A stretch of DNA of 64,000 bases, from positions 21,479,128-21,543,127 of the forward strand of contig CM035156.1 of assembly GCA_020205615.1 (NCBI GenBank), in the 5' to 3' direction. Positions 12,098 to 22,149 of the stretch are shown here, one piece after another. The position numbers were made by a program, and so were the translations under genes. Source of the DNA: Panax quinquefolius (Eukaryota > Streptophyta > Magnoliopsida > Apiales > Araliaceae). Position 1 is the first letter of the stretch. The number at the start of each line of letters is the position of its first letter. The notes under the pieces are model-generated. The model saw nothing but the letters and a program-made list of their open reading frames with translations, was not told where the DNA came from and ran no database searches.

Positions 12098-12519
12098 AGT
12101 CGCCAAAAGTAGCCTGGCAGCCACCTCCTGCTGCAATGTACAGAGAAGCTTTGTTATCTTTCAATGTATTTTCTTTTTTGTTTATGATCTTTTTTCTTTC
12201 TTTTTTGTTGGGTGAGGAAGGAGGCCTTTCTCTGTCTCATCATATTATGTACATATATGAGAAATACCACAACAAGAAGAAAGTAAAGGAAGAACATTTG
12301 AATTTCAGGAAGTAAATTATTAGGTGTATTGATAAGAATGTCAAATAGCATCCTCTTTCCTTCATCCCCATAGACTTGGTGTCCCAATTTATTTATTTTT
12401 TTTGCATGAAAAATTTGGTAACTGATGACCATCACAATTATAATGTATTATAATACATTATTGATCGGTAAAATTATACATAGCTAAGAGTTATCATATA
12501 TATCATTATTTTGTGGTGG
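12098..12519 (+). other. 3' region of the cysteine oxidase gene
   Basis: Presumed 3' UTR with a pyrimidine-rich stretch (12170-12230) and AT-rich sequence with possible poly(A) signals (AATAAT/AATGTA words near 12440). The minus-strand open frames across it are shadows of the terminal exon and UTR. Confidence 0.4.
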
Positions 12520-13412
12520 TTTAAATTTTTATCACAAATTATTATGTTTTGTAATTATTTTTAAGGCTTAAATATGAATTAATACTCTGTATTGATTTTT
12601 TATTTTTACTTTTACTTTGTAATTGTCTTCTCAATTTTTTTAATTAAGAGATTAAATTTTTAATTTTTTTTGATTATATTTAATTGATAGTATCACGTCA
12701 AAAATTGATGACATGACATGACATTGACTACGATGACATGACATTGACTACGACATGTAGCAAAAAATATTTTTGTGTAATATTGAGTCTCATCTTCGAC
12801 ATTTATTCAATTAATTTTTTATACAAAAATGGTAAATATAAGACCATTATTAATTTTTTAAAATAAATTTAATATATTACAAACTCATCTTAAAAAAAAT
12901 CACCAATAATTAATAAAATGATAAATATTTTAAAATGTGCAAGTGTACTTCTAATTAAAATTAATTATTTCATAATCATCAATAATCAATATAATGACAA
13001 TTTTACCATTTTGGTATAAAAATTAAGTCCAAAATATAGATTAATACCTGAACTTTAAGTTTATTTCATAATTATCAATAATCATTATAATTAATTTTAT
13101 ACCAAAAGGGTAAAATTGTCATTAGATTCACATTAAAAAAATTAATAATGGTTTTATATTTACCCTTTTAGCACAAAAATTAATTGAATAAATGTTAAAA
13201 TGAGACTCAATATTACACATGTATTTCTTAGTCACGTAATACTGTCGTGTCATTAATTTATAAATATTACACTATCAATTAGACATAATTAAAAAAATTT
13301 AAAATTTTAATTAAAAAAATTAAGAAAAGAATCTCCAAAGTAAAATAAAATTCAAATATTAAATCATATTTAAACTTAATTATTTTTAAAAACCGTCACA
13401 AAGTTCGGTGTG
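12520..13412. mobile_element. Foldback/MITE-like element with nested inverted repeats
   Basis: The outer arms 12520-12880 and 13120-13412 are diverged reverse complements. TATTGAGTCTCAT near 12783 pairs with ATGAGACTCAATATT near 13200. ATGGTAAATATAAGACCATTATTAATTT near 12830 pairs with its diverged complement near 13140. An inner pair (AATGACAATTTTACC near 12991 and GGTAAAATTGTCATT near 13109) lies at the centre. ATGACATGACATTGACTACG is tandemly doubled at about 12710-12750. No coding capacity is seen. Confidence 0.65.
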
Positions 13413-13419
13413 ATATCTC

Positions 13420-13740
13420 TTGCTCACTTTAGCCAAGGAGGTATGCAATTAAGCGTTGAGACTGATGCTCGGGAAATTGCTTTAACCAGACTTTAATTGA
13501 TCAAGCTAGTCAATTTTATATTATTTATTATTGATATATAATATAAAAAACATCTAATAAGAGTTTGGCTGGATCAACGTTGGGTCAAGAGGAAAAACTA
13601 AAAAATAGAATATCGAGAAAGTGAAGGATTTCTTAAATATATAGGGAGTGGAGTGGCATTGTTTCACCCAAGTCCCAAAACAAGAAGTCTACTTTGTTGA
13701 TTCAGCCAACAAGCTGACACTAGCAAACTTATTATTTGGG
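13420..13740 (+). repeat. Upstream duplicated block, copy 1 (intact SCPL side)
   Basis: About 320 bases (from CTCACTTTAGCCAAGGAGGTATGC to AAGTCTACTTTGTTGATT...ACAAGCTG) recur in the same orientation at 18100-18432. The blocks bracket the SCPL gene. They differ by small indels and scattered substitutions, so the duplication is not very recent. Confidence 0.8.
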
Positions 13741-14756
13741 TCGTGTTTGTTTATAAAGAGTATATTTTAAATTGGATTATTTTATTTTAATTTAATATTA
13801 TTTTGAACTATTTAATTTAATCTTTTGAGAAGAGATTATTTTGTAGAATTTATTTTCACAATTTTTATTAAAATTTAGAACCGAGCTAGGGAGTATATTA
13901 TTACAAAACACGAGTCTCTTTACTGGTTAGGGCGACCCTAGCTTAGGATCTTAGAGAACCTTGACTGAACCCAAAAAATAAAGAAAATCAGCTGTCTGTT
14001 GGCATTTCTCCTACCTACCTACCTACCTATATATATATATGTATATATCACGTTAATCCTAGCTACATCGATCGATCTTTATTTAAATATCTTCGATCTC
14101 TCGTGGCAGTGATGGCATTAATTCGGGTATTGGGAGCATTAATAATGTTGTTGGTCCATTATGTTTCAAGGTGTAACGCTGAGCTAATAACAGCGCTACC
14201 GGGACAACCTGCCAATGTTACATTTCAGCAGCACTCGGGTTATATTGTGACAGATGCCCGACATGGCCGAGCTTTATTTTACTACTTTGTTGAAGCTGAT
14301 TCACCTGACCCCCTTTCACGCCCCTTAACCTTGTGGCTCAATGGAGGTTTAATAATTTAATTTGCTTATAATAATTAAGCTCCACTTTATGTATATAGTA
14401 GTACTATTAACTTAGAGCAAATGGTTATATATTAATTGTATATTCTAGGGCCTGGTTGTTCTTCTCTTGGTTTTGGCGCATTCATGGAAAACGGTCCATT
14501 TCAACCAGGCAAGAATGGGAAGCTCATACAGAATAAATATTCATGGAATTTAGGTAATTAACATGGATTATAAACTGTGTTTTTTTATTTTTATTGATGA
14601 TATATTGGAGATAATTAATTTACCTTAAACAGAATCAAACATGTTATATTTGGAATCGCCTATTGGAGTTGGGTTTTCTTACTCAAACACGAGCTCAAAC
14701 TATATCTTGTGGAATGATACAAGGACTGGTACGGATTTAATTTTGTAGCAATCGCA

Positions 14757-14757
<1 letters not shown>

Positions 14758-14787
<30 letters not shown>
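14758..14787. repeat. (AT)n microsatellite in SCPL intron 3
   Basis: About 14 TA units inside the intron between exons 3 and 4. Confidence 0.9.
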
Positions 14788-15547
14788 TCTATGGTTCTTC
14801 AATAAATAATTAGTTCAAAGCCTGACCACATAATTAATTAATTAATTACAATGGCATGCAGCTGAGGATAATTTGAAATTCATGATCAACTGGTTGGAAG
14901 AATTTCCAATGTACAAAGACTCTGACTTCTTTTTAGTTGGAGAAAGCTATGCAGGTACTTACTTAATTAGCTACAAATTAAATTGTGATTTATTTGAACT
15001 GAGGTGGTTTTTTTTGGAAAAAAATGCTACTACTAGCTAGTACTATCATTGAAATTTGCTAAAAATGCGCAGGCCACTACGCTCCACAACTTGCATCTCT
15101 GATAGTTGAACACAACAAGCAGCCAAACATCAAACCAATCAACCTCCAAGCAATCGCGGTACGAACGTACTAATTAATTTCTCTATGTATAATTTAACCT
15201 AACCGGAAAATTAATCCTTTCTTAATTATTTGTTTGTAGCTTGGGAATCCACTACTAGACATAGAAATAAGCGTCCTGGCTGGCGATTTCTTGTGGTCAC
15301 ATGGTGCAATATCGGATGACACATTGATGCAGGAGAAGACGGTATGTAACGACTCCAAGTATTTATGGGAGTATATTCATTCCGAATGGTCGCAAGGTTG
15401 CAACGACGTATTTAATAGAGTTTCAGAAGAATTGGGAGATGATGTTGGGACGGATGACTTACTATTACCTATATGCTTGTCGCCCTCAACTCGTACCACA
15501 CAATTCAAACCTATGGGGATGCATGGCAAGATCCATGAAACTGTATG

Positions 15548-15550
<3 letters not shown>

Positions 15551-15614
<64 letters not shown>
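15551..15614. repeat. (AT)n microsatellite in SCPL intron 6
   Basis: About 32 TA units directly after the exon 6 donor. An open frame runs from exon 6 through this repeat and ends near 15680, but it is intron read-through. Confidence 0.95.
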
Positions 15615-15616
<2 letters not shown>

Positions 15617-16234
15617 TGTTAATGTAAGATTGTATGCATGCATGAATGAATGGAAAACTATATATATTTTGAAAGATTGATTTAATTTATAACAAATATT
15701 AATGACGTACAGTTTGCTCGGAGAGGAAATGTAGGCGATCCGTGTCTTGGATCAAGGGTTTTACATATCTAAATAGGCCTGAGGTTCAAAGGGCGCTCCA
15801 TGCTAATACAACTCACCTACCATTTCATTGGGACTTTTGTGCAGGGTATATATATATATATATGCATACTCTCTCTCTCTCTCGATGTGTTAAGAACAAT
15901 CGTAGTTTTGAGGGCCCAAATATAACATGCGTATTTAATAAAAAATGCAATGCGTTAATTTTATCAAAACGACGTAGCTTTATATATATATAGGATCCAC
16001 GCCAACTTGGCAGGTGGCATTTTTGTAAATACCATGCCAACCATAAGAGCCTCTTCCTATGCGTATTTACAAAAAATCTGCATGTTCACTCCAAAAAAAA
16101 AATCCATAGCAAACGTTTGTTTTGATAAAAAATATTTTATTTTGCTATTTAAATATAGCAAATGTTTGTTTATATTTATGTTTTATTTTTTATATCTTAA
16201 AACATTTGTTATATCCATCCTTTTTTATAGACGT

Positions 16235-16235
16235 A

Positions 16236-16279
<44 letters not shown>
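16235..16279. repeat. (AT)n microsatellite in SCPL intron 7
   Basis: About 22 TA units in the intron between exons 7 and 8, the longest intron of the gene. Confidence 0.95.
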
Positions 16280-16282
<3 letters not shown>

Positions 16283-17194
16283 ATTTTATAACAAATGTTT
16301 TATATATATTTTATAACAAAATAAAAACATTTATGTATATATAATTACATGAACGAACGTTGCATGCATGCATGCAGGCCACTTATATATATCAAGAAGA
16401 GAATTTGGGCTTGAACATAATACCCCTAGTCTCAGACCTGCTAAAGGAAGGGATCCCCATCTTGCTATACAAGTACGTACACTTGTTTGGTTAAGTTAAA
16501 AATTAATTAATAAAATGGGGTTTAATGGATTATAATTATTGTGTAATATATATAGCGGAGACCAAGATTCCAAAATACCTCTTACTCAAACGAGGATAAT
16601 AGCTAATAAGATTGCCAAAGACTTGAATCTCCTCACTTTCACAAAATATGGCCCTTGGTATAACAAGAAACAGGTACGAACTGATATATCTATTCACACT
16701 CTCTTCTCTCCATGATTAATTAAGAGTTGTATTTTTTTTTTAAAAAAAAAATTCTTTCTTAAAAATTTGTTCGATCTGGCGGTATATACATAAATATATC
16801 CTTCAAATTTGAAAGGTTAATTTACTAATGGAACTATATCTTACATGATCATATTAATTATTCGGGGGTTATCATATAATTAAATCATATCCCACTACTA
16901 TATATACATAATGATTAATGTTATGGATGGATGTGGTTAATACATAATTAATTGGTGCAGGTTGGAGGATGGTCTCAATCGTTTGGCGGACTGAAAGAGG
17001 GAAGAATGTAACATATTTGACATTTGCAACAGTAAGGGGAGCAGCTCATGAAGTCCCCTTCACCTCTCCCTCTCAAGCCCTCACTTTGTTTCATTCTTTT
17101 CTCAATGGAATTCCTCTCCCTAGGCCGCCTCCTCGTCCTTAATTAATTTATTACTTTTAGTTAATTTGAAGGCTTGAGGAGCCAATATCAACAG

Positions 17195-17199
<5 letters not shown>

Positions 17200-17234
<35 letters not shown>
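17200..17234. repeat. (AT)n microsatellite downstream of SCPL
   Basis: About 17 TA units some 60 bases after the stop codon, in the presumed 3' UTR or just beyond. Confidence 0.9.
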
Positions 17235-17237
<3 letters not shown>

Positions 17238-17407
17238 AGTACTACCTCTTAATTTTCAATAATCAAATAAAGAGCTAGTTTTCTATAAACATATATAACA
17301 AACAAATGTAATGGTATATTCTCTGAGGACACAATATATTGAACAGTACATGACCTTGGTAGCCCCAGTCGCCTACATTACATGAGTATGAGTATAATGC
17401 GATCGAT

Positions 17408-17420
17408 ACTCTCTCTCTCC

Positions 17421-17455
<35 letters not shown>

Positions 17456-17456
17456 T
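17408..17456. repeat. Compound (CT)n(CA)n microsatellite
   Basis: CTCTCTC runs with two CCC interruptions pass directly into CACACACACACACA. Confidence 0.9.
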
Positions 17457-17978
17457 CTAACTCTACCTCTACCGTTTGAATTGAATAATGAAATGAAGAA
17501 AGAAATGAAATGATTTTTAAGCATTTTATGTGTATATTTGATTGTTAGTGATGGTGCAATATTTTACTAGAATGAACCTAGCTGATTCCACCACTTTTCA
17601 TATGGAATAAAAATCAAGATAATGGAATGGATCATGGTTGAAATGGTTTATCCACTGAAATGATCCAAATACAATAATTTCCATTTTACTTTTTTTTCCT
17701 TCTATTTCACTCCTTTAATACAATTCAAGTGTGTAGTTGTATGCCAATTATATACTCTCACCCTTCCATAAAAGAGTTTTATTTATAAAAATATTTGTTC
17801 AACAAAATAGCCATTTTTCTATTGGTGATAGTATATAAGATGATATAATTAATGTCTTCAAATTTAAGGATCATGTCATCACTATTAAACTAAATATACA
17901 ATATAAAAAAAAATATGTAAATTTTATAAATATGACACTTTTTATGATTGTACTGATCAGGACAAATACTAGTTCATG

Positions 17979-17981
<3 letters not shown>

Positions 17982-18022
<41 letters not shown>
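17982..18022. repeat. (AT)n microsatellite
   Basis: About 20 TA units, 80 bases before the second duplicated block. Confidence 0.9.
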
Positions 18023-18025
<3 letters not shown>

Positions 18026-18099
18026 CTTCAACCGTTCAATGGGTTTAGCGGAGTTTTTTTCGTCCCCACTTTTAGTAGAGATGAAGATTCACGCATACC

Positions 18100-18432
18100 T
18101 CTTACTCATTATAGCCATGGAGGTATGCAATTAATTAAGCGTGGAGACTGATGCTCGGGAAATTGCTTTATATAACCAGACTTTAATTGATCTAGCTAGC
18201 TAGTCAACTTTTTATTGATATATAATATAAAAAACATCTAAGAGTTTGGCTGGACCAACGTTGGGTCAAGAGGAAAAACTAAAAAAAAAAAAAAATATTG
18301 AGAAAGTAAAGGATTTATTAATTAATATCGCAGACTGGTGGCAAATTAATTGTTTTAGATAGTTCCATTTTACACCCAAAACAAGAAGTCTACTTTGTTG
18401 ATTAGCTAACAAGCTGGCACTCACAAACTTAT
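18100..18432 (+). repeat. Upstream duplicated block, copy 2 (no gene follows)
   Basis: Same orientation and content as 13420-13740 (GAGACTGATGCTCGGGAAAT, GTTGGGTCAAGAGGAAAAAC, AAGAAGTCTACTTTGTTGAT). In copy 1 the SCPL start codon lies about 370 bases after the block. Here no SCPL-like exon follows, so this is the remnant of a tandem duplication whose second gene was lost or never included. Confidence 0.8.
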
Positions 18433-20006
18433 TCCGAATCATACAAAAGATACGAGTCTAATTCAGTTTTAGCAATTTATGTCACCCTAGTGGTCAAGTT
18501 TTATGTGTGATCTTGTTTTTGTGAATGTGTTTTTTGATTATTATGGCGAGTTGACGAATTTTAACGTTAAAATTTTCAGTATAGATCGTAACAATTTATA
18601 AAGTCCGGCCGGACTCTAGAAATTAGAGGAGGGATAAGAGAAGAATTTAGATAGAAGAAGAAGATAAACTGGGAAAAAAAGTTATAAATTCATTAAGACC
18701 AAATTAAATACAAACTTGGACTTATATAGTGAGAATGCAAAATGCTCAATCATAATCCAACCCATTAAACCCATTAATTTTTTTTTAAAAAAACTAATCT
18801 CCACCGTAAAGGGTCAGTCGAGCACCGTTAGCCCCCATAATATGGAACAGGCAGCAAGCCTTGTAAACTCCATGATGGTCCTTCATCAAGGGACTGTGAT
18901 GTTATTGGGCCCAACCCTGAATGGCAAGGTCAGAGAGAATTAATTCCCCACTTGGGCCCGAGAATGAAGGATCATCAAAAATAGGCATAAAAGTCATCTA
19001 TCTGTCAAATTGTATATTTAATTAATTAATTATACTTCTATTCATATCCCTCCGATATGGAGGCATTCAAAAAATAAAAATTAATTTATTGAGAGTTCCA
19101 AGGTAAAAAGTCTCTCTATTTTAGTAGTCCTATCTGTCAAATTGAGGGGTATATTGGTCAACGATGTGTCTGAAGGTGTTTGCCAACTTTATGGAGTTTT
19201 TGATTAAATTAATAGACCCCATAAGAAGTAAGGACAATTAAGGAATAAAATAATTTGGTGACTCGCTTAGGCATGTCAATTATATCAACCCAATTTCACT
19301 TGATTTGAATACTTATCAACTCATGTGTAATTAAAACTTTGTAAAAATAAAAATGGATATTCTGATATAATATTTATTAACAAAAAATGTTGTAAAGGGT
19401 TGTGAATGATACACTTTAATATGCTTAATGACAAGTTTAAAAATTGAACAAGACTCTATTTAGAAATTAAGGTACTTGATGTTGGGTATTATATATATAA
19501 GTAGCATAAAATAAACAATAATACTAAACAACATAATTTTTTTAAGTAGTTTGATACTCAATCACCTAATTTACAAAATCAATTTCAATATATTAATATT
19601 TACGGTACAACTTTTTACACCGAATAAAAGCTAAAAAATTCTTCTTCACACCAACAACCCAAAATCTAATTACACTCGATCTCTCTACCACTTGGTCATG
19701 TTCTATCTCTTTCTAAACACAAGACTATTTATAGAATACTCACTACTCACTACTCACAACTTTCCTTTTCTAGTCTAATTAAGAAACTCTCACATAATAA
19801 TATTATCACAAATATTTTGTCTAGTTTTTTGACATAATTAATTAAGAACTTCCCACATGCATGCATCAGCAAATCTGAAAAAATTGTATATTAACTCCAA
19901 TAGAAAATGAAGTAGGAAACGTACGGTTGAGTAGGGTCGTGAGGTCGTCTATCGAAGTCGAACTAGCTAGTTTCATCCATTAACTCAAATATACAAATAC
20001 TACTAT

Positions 20007-20046
<40 letters not shown>
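18433..20046. other. Gene-free spacer
   Basis: No recognisable gene. 18590-18960 is less AT-rich (GTCCGGCCGGACTC, TTGGGCCCAACC, CTTGGGCCCGAG) and has a short open frame without family signature. It could be part of an old transposon. From 19020 the sequence is AT-rich. Confidence 0.4.
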
Positions 20047-20057
<11 letters not shown>

Positions 20058-20060
20058 TCC
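20013..20060. repeat. (AT)n(GA)n microsatellite
   Basis: About 16 TA units followed by seven GA units at the left edge of the palindromic element. Another TA run lies at about 20356-20377 on its right side. Confidence 0.9.
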
Positions 20061-20345
20061 GGATCCAGTCTGGACTTCCGTATTTTGTTAAAATACGGAT
20101 CTTTTTTTTTTTTTTAGAACAACTAAAAAAAAAATAATTATGGAACATGAATTTTTACATAATACAGTATTTTGGGTGTGATTTGGATACATATAACAAA
20201 ACATGTTTTGTTATATGTATCCAAATCACACCCAAAACACTGTATTATGTAAAAAAATTCAATTCCATATTTTTTTAGTTCTAAAAAAAATAAAAAAAAT
20301 AAAATTTAGGTCTAGATTTTGGTCCCATCCCGGATTCCTGACAGA
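20047..20345. mobile_element. Palindromic MITE-like element
   Basis: The core 20152-20255 is a loop-free palindrome centred at 20203/20204, with 52-base arms and one visible mismatch. The similarity extends outward in weaker form to GTCCGGATCCAGTCTGG at 20056 and CATCCCGGATTCCTGAC near 20325, as in a short foldback MITE. No coding capacity. Confidence 0.7.
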
Positions 20346-20772
20346 TCCATTTCTTATATATATATATATATATATATTCTAAAAACACATTATTTTAACT
20401 AATATTAATAAATAGTGGAGTATAAAATAACAAACACAATACCATCATAATTTTAATATAATGTCACCACTTATAAATCAACATTTTATTAATTTTTAAG
20501 ATAAATATGGAACTTGAAAATTAAAGGCTACTTAATATTTTCTACTTTAACAAATAGGACTCTTTTGGGAAATAGAGAATTAGTACTATATATGATCTAC
20601 CAATTATAATTACTAGCTAAACATATACACAGTCGCACATAAATATTTTAAACAGCAATAATAGGAAAATAAAAATCAGAAACTTGAGATATCAATCAAT
20701 TAGTTATACATATATAGTTGCATACAAAAACTTTTTGTTCCAAAATAAAATTGTTATTTTGAAATAAAGAGA

Positions 20773-20774
<2 letters not shown>

Positions 20775-20824
<50 letters not shown>
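20775..20824. repeat. (AT)n microsatellite
   Basis: About 23 TA units flanked by GAGAGA on both sides. Confidence 0.9.
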
Positions 20825-20826
<2 letters not shown>

Positions 20827-21094
20827 CTTCCATATGTAACCTGGTTGTTATGAGTCTTGTCTGTGCCCTTTTTGACCGTTGATAAATTGAATAGATGGTC
20901 ACGATTAACTTTTCTATTTGATAAGCCGCTAAGACAAAGTTGTTGTGCCTAATTATCTACATCTGCATTCTATTTCTATTTTATTAAGTGAATATTAACT
21001 TGTCGCTTATAAAAGTAAATATTTATTATTAAAATAATCCTAGAGTAGAAACTTATCTGACTTCATACTTTTTTTTTTTTCCATTCCAGTAAAT

Positions 21095-21425
21095 TGCATA
21101 CTTTTTTTTTATTTATTTTTTTTTTTTTTCTCCATTATATGTTATAGACTCAAAAATTAAAATAAAATAAAATAATAAAAAAAAAACTTACGTATAAATT
21201 GACTTGTCTTACTTATCTTTTTATTTATTTTTTCTTCTTTTCTCCATTATATGTTATGACTCAAAGAAATTAAAATAAAATAAAATAATAAAAAAAGACT
21301 CTACCAAATATAACTTGTATTAAAACTTTATCTTTTTTTATTTATTTTTTCTTCTTTTCTCCATTATATGTCATGACTCAAAGAAATTAAAATAAAATAA
21401 AATAATAAAAAAGACCTACTTAGAT
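21095..21425. repeat. Three direct repeats of about 113 bp
   Basis: The string TTTATTTATTTTTTCTTCTTTTCTCC followed by ATTATATGTTATGACTC and (TAAAA)n occurs three times, with ATTATATGT at about 21135, 21247 and 21364. Units 2 and 3 are closer to each other than to unit 1. No coding sequence. Confidence 0.8.
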
Positions 21426-21435
21426 ATATTTCGCA

Positions 21436-21580
21436 CTACCGAGAAAAAAAAAATCGATATCCCAACTAGTCATTCAATAATGATTCGAACTCATGACCTC
21501 ACGCACCAATACCTAAATCGTATGACGACCACCCGAGCACCACAAGCCAGTTTCGCTAAGTTCAACCAAGGATATATCCT
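21436..21580 (-). mobile_element. tRNA-like/SINE-like block, minus-strand copy at left end of FAR1 element
   Basis: On the minus strand it reads GGTGCTCGGGTGGTC, then after about 25 bases TGAGGTCATGAGTTCGAATC. These resemble pol III A-box and B-box words. A copy in the opposite orientation is at 24950-25060. Together they flank the transposase remnant, so they are either terminal inverted repeats or two SINE-like insertions. No tRNA cloverleaf could be drawn. Confidence 0.45.
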
Positions 21581-22149
21581 TATAGAAAAATTTCACCATC
21601 CCCAAAATCTATATTCTTGCATTACTATTATATTACGATTTATTATTATTAATTGGATTTTCTAAATAGAAATAAGTTAATATCTATATTTATTATTATC
21701 CCTTTAATATTTTTTCTTATCTTTGTAATAATATCAATAAAAGATTATTAATATATTAAAAATAAATATCATTCTTTAATAAAATATAAATAATGATCAT
21801 TATAAATCTTGTATTATTAGTATTAATAATTTTATTATTAAGCAATGATTATTAGTAATGATTTTATATATTAAGCAATGATTTTATTATTAAGAAATGA
21901 TTTTATTATTAATAAAACTAGTTCAATTAGTCTAATAAGTAATGATGATAATTTTTCAAGTCATTTCAGAAATTAATTTACTTATCAAATTTATAAAAGT
22001 AGTGAAGTATTATTATAATAATAATAATGTGATTATCAATATTAAAAGTACAGATTATACCAATACTAGTACCGCATAACATTAAGAGGAATAAGTACAT
22101 ATTACATGTTCATTTTCATAAAATAAAAAAACATAGAATGATTAATACA

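Larger units (their letters stand above)
14112..17142 (+). pseudogene. Serine carboxypeptidase-like (SCPL) gene with three frame breaks in its last exons
   Basis: Ten exons on GT-AG introns: 14112-14346, 14449-14553, 14633-14728, 14862-14954, 15073-15158, 15240-15542, 15713-15845, 16378-16472, 16556-16673 and 16961-17142. The product is a secreted S10-family protein with a signal peptide at residues 1-23. Its catalytic set is all visible: Ser174 in GESYAGHY, Asp in GDQDSKIPLTQT and His in [25 protein letters not shown] forms the oxyanion region. Exons 1-6 are open (306 codons). Exon 7 lacks one T in the T run at 15759-15762, between GSRV and FTYLNRPEVQ. Exon 8 has an extra AT in a TA run near 16384-16392. 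Exon 10 lacks one base near 17003-17006, just before [12 protein letters not shown]. With these allowed for, length would be about 481 residues, normal for the family and closest in wording to the SCPL42-46 group. It is either a young pseudogene or holds assembly indels. The family cleaves C-terminal residues or acts as acyltransferases; the substrate is unknown here. Confidence 0.85.

Noticed and set aside
11832..12435. Minus-strand frames of about 100 codons
   Set aside because: They are complements of the terminal cysteine oxidase exon and its UTR, with no family signature.
13741..13770. A second copy of the 6661 MITE
   Set aside because: Only one end-like string is present; no inverted partner was found nearby.
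15291..15680. 129-codon open frame reaching into an AT repeat
   Set aside because: It is SCPL exon 6 read through its donor into intron 6; the Tyr-Ile tail is the microsatellite.
18716..18943. 75-codon plus-strand frame
   Set aside because: No recognisable domain, no splice partners, and nothing conserved that I can name; kept only as part of the spacer.
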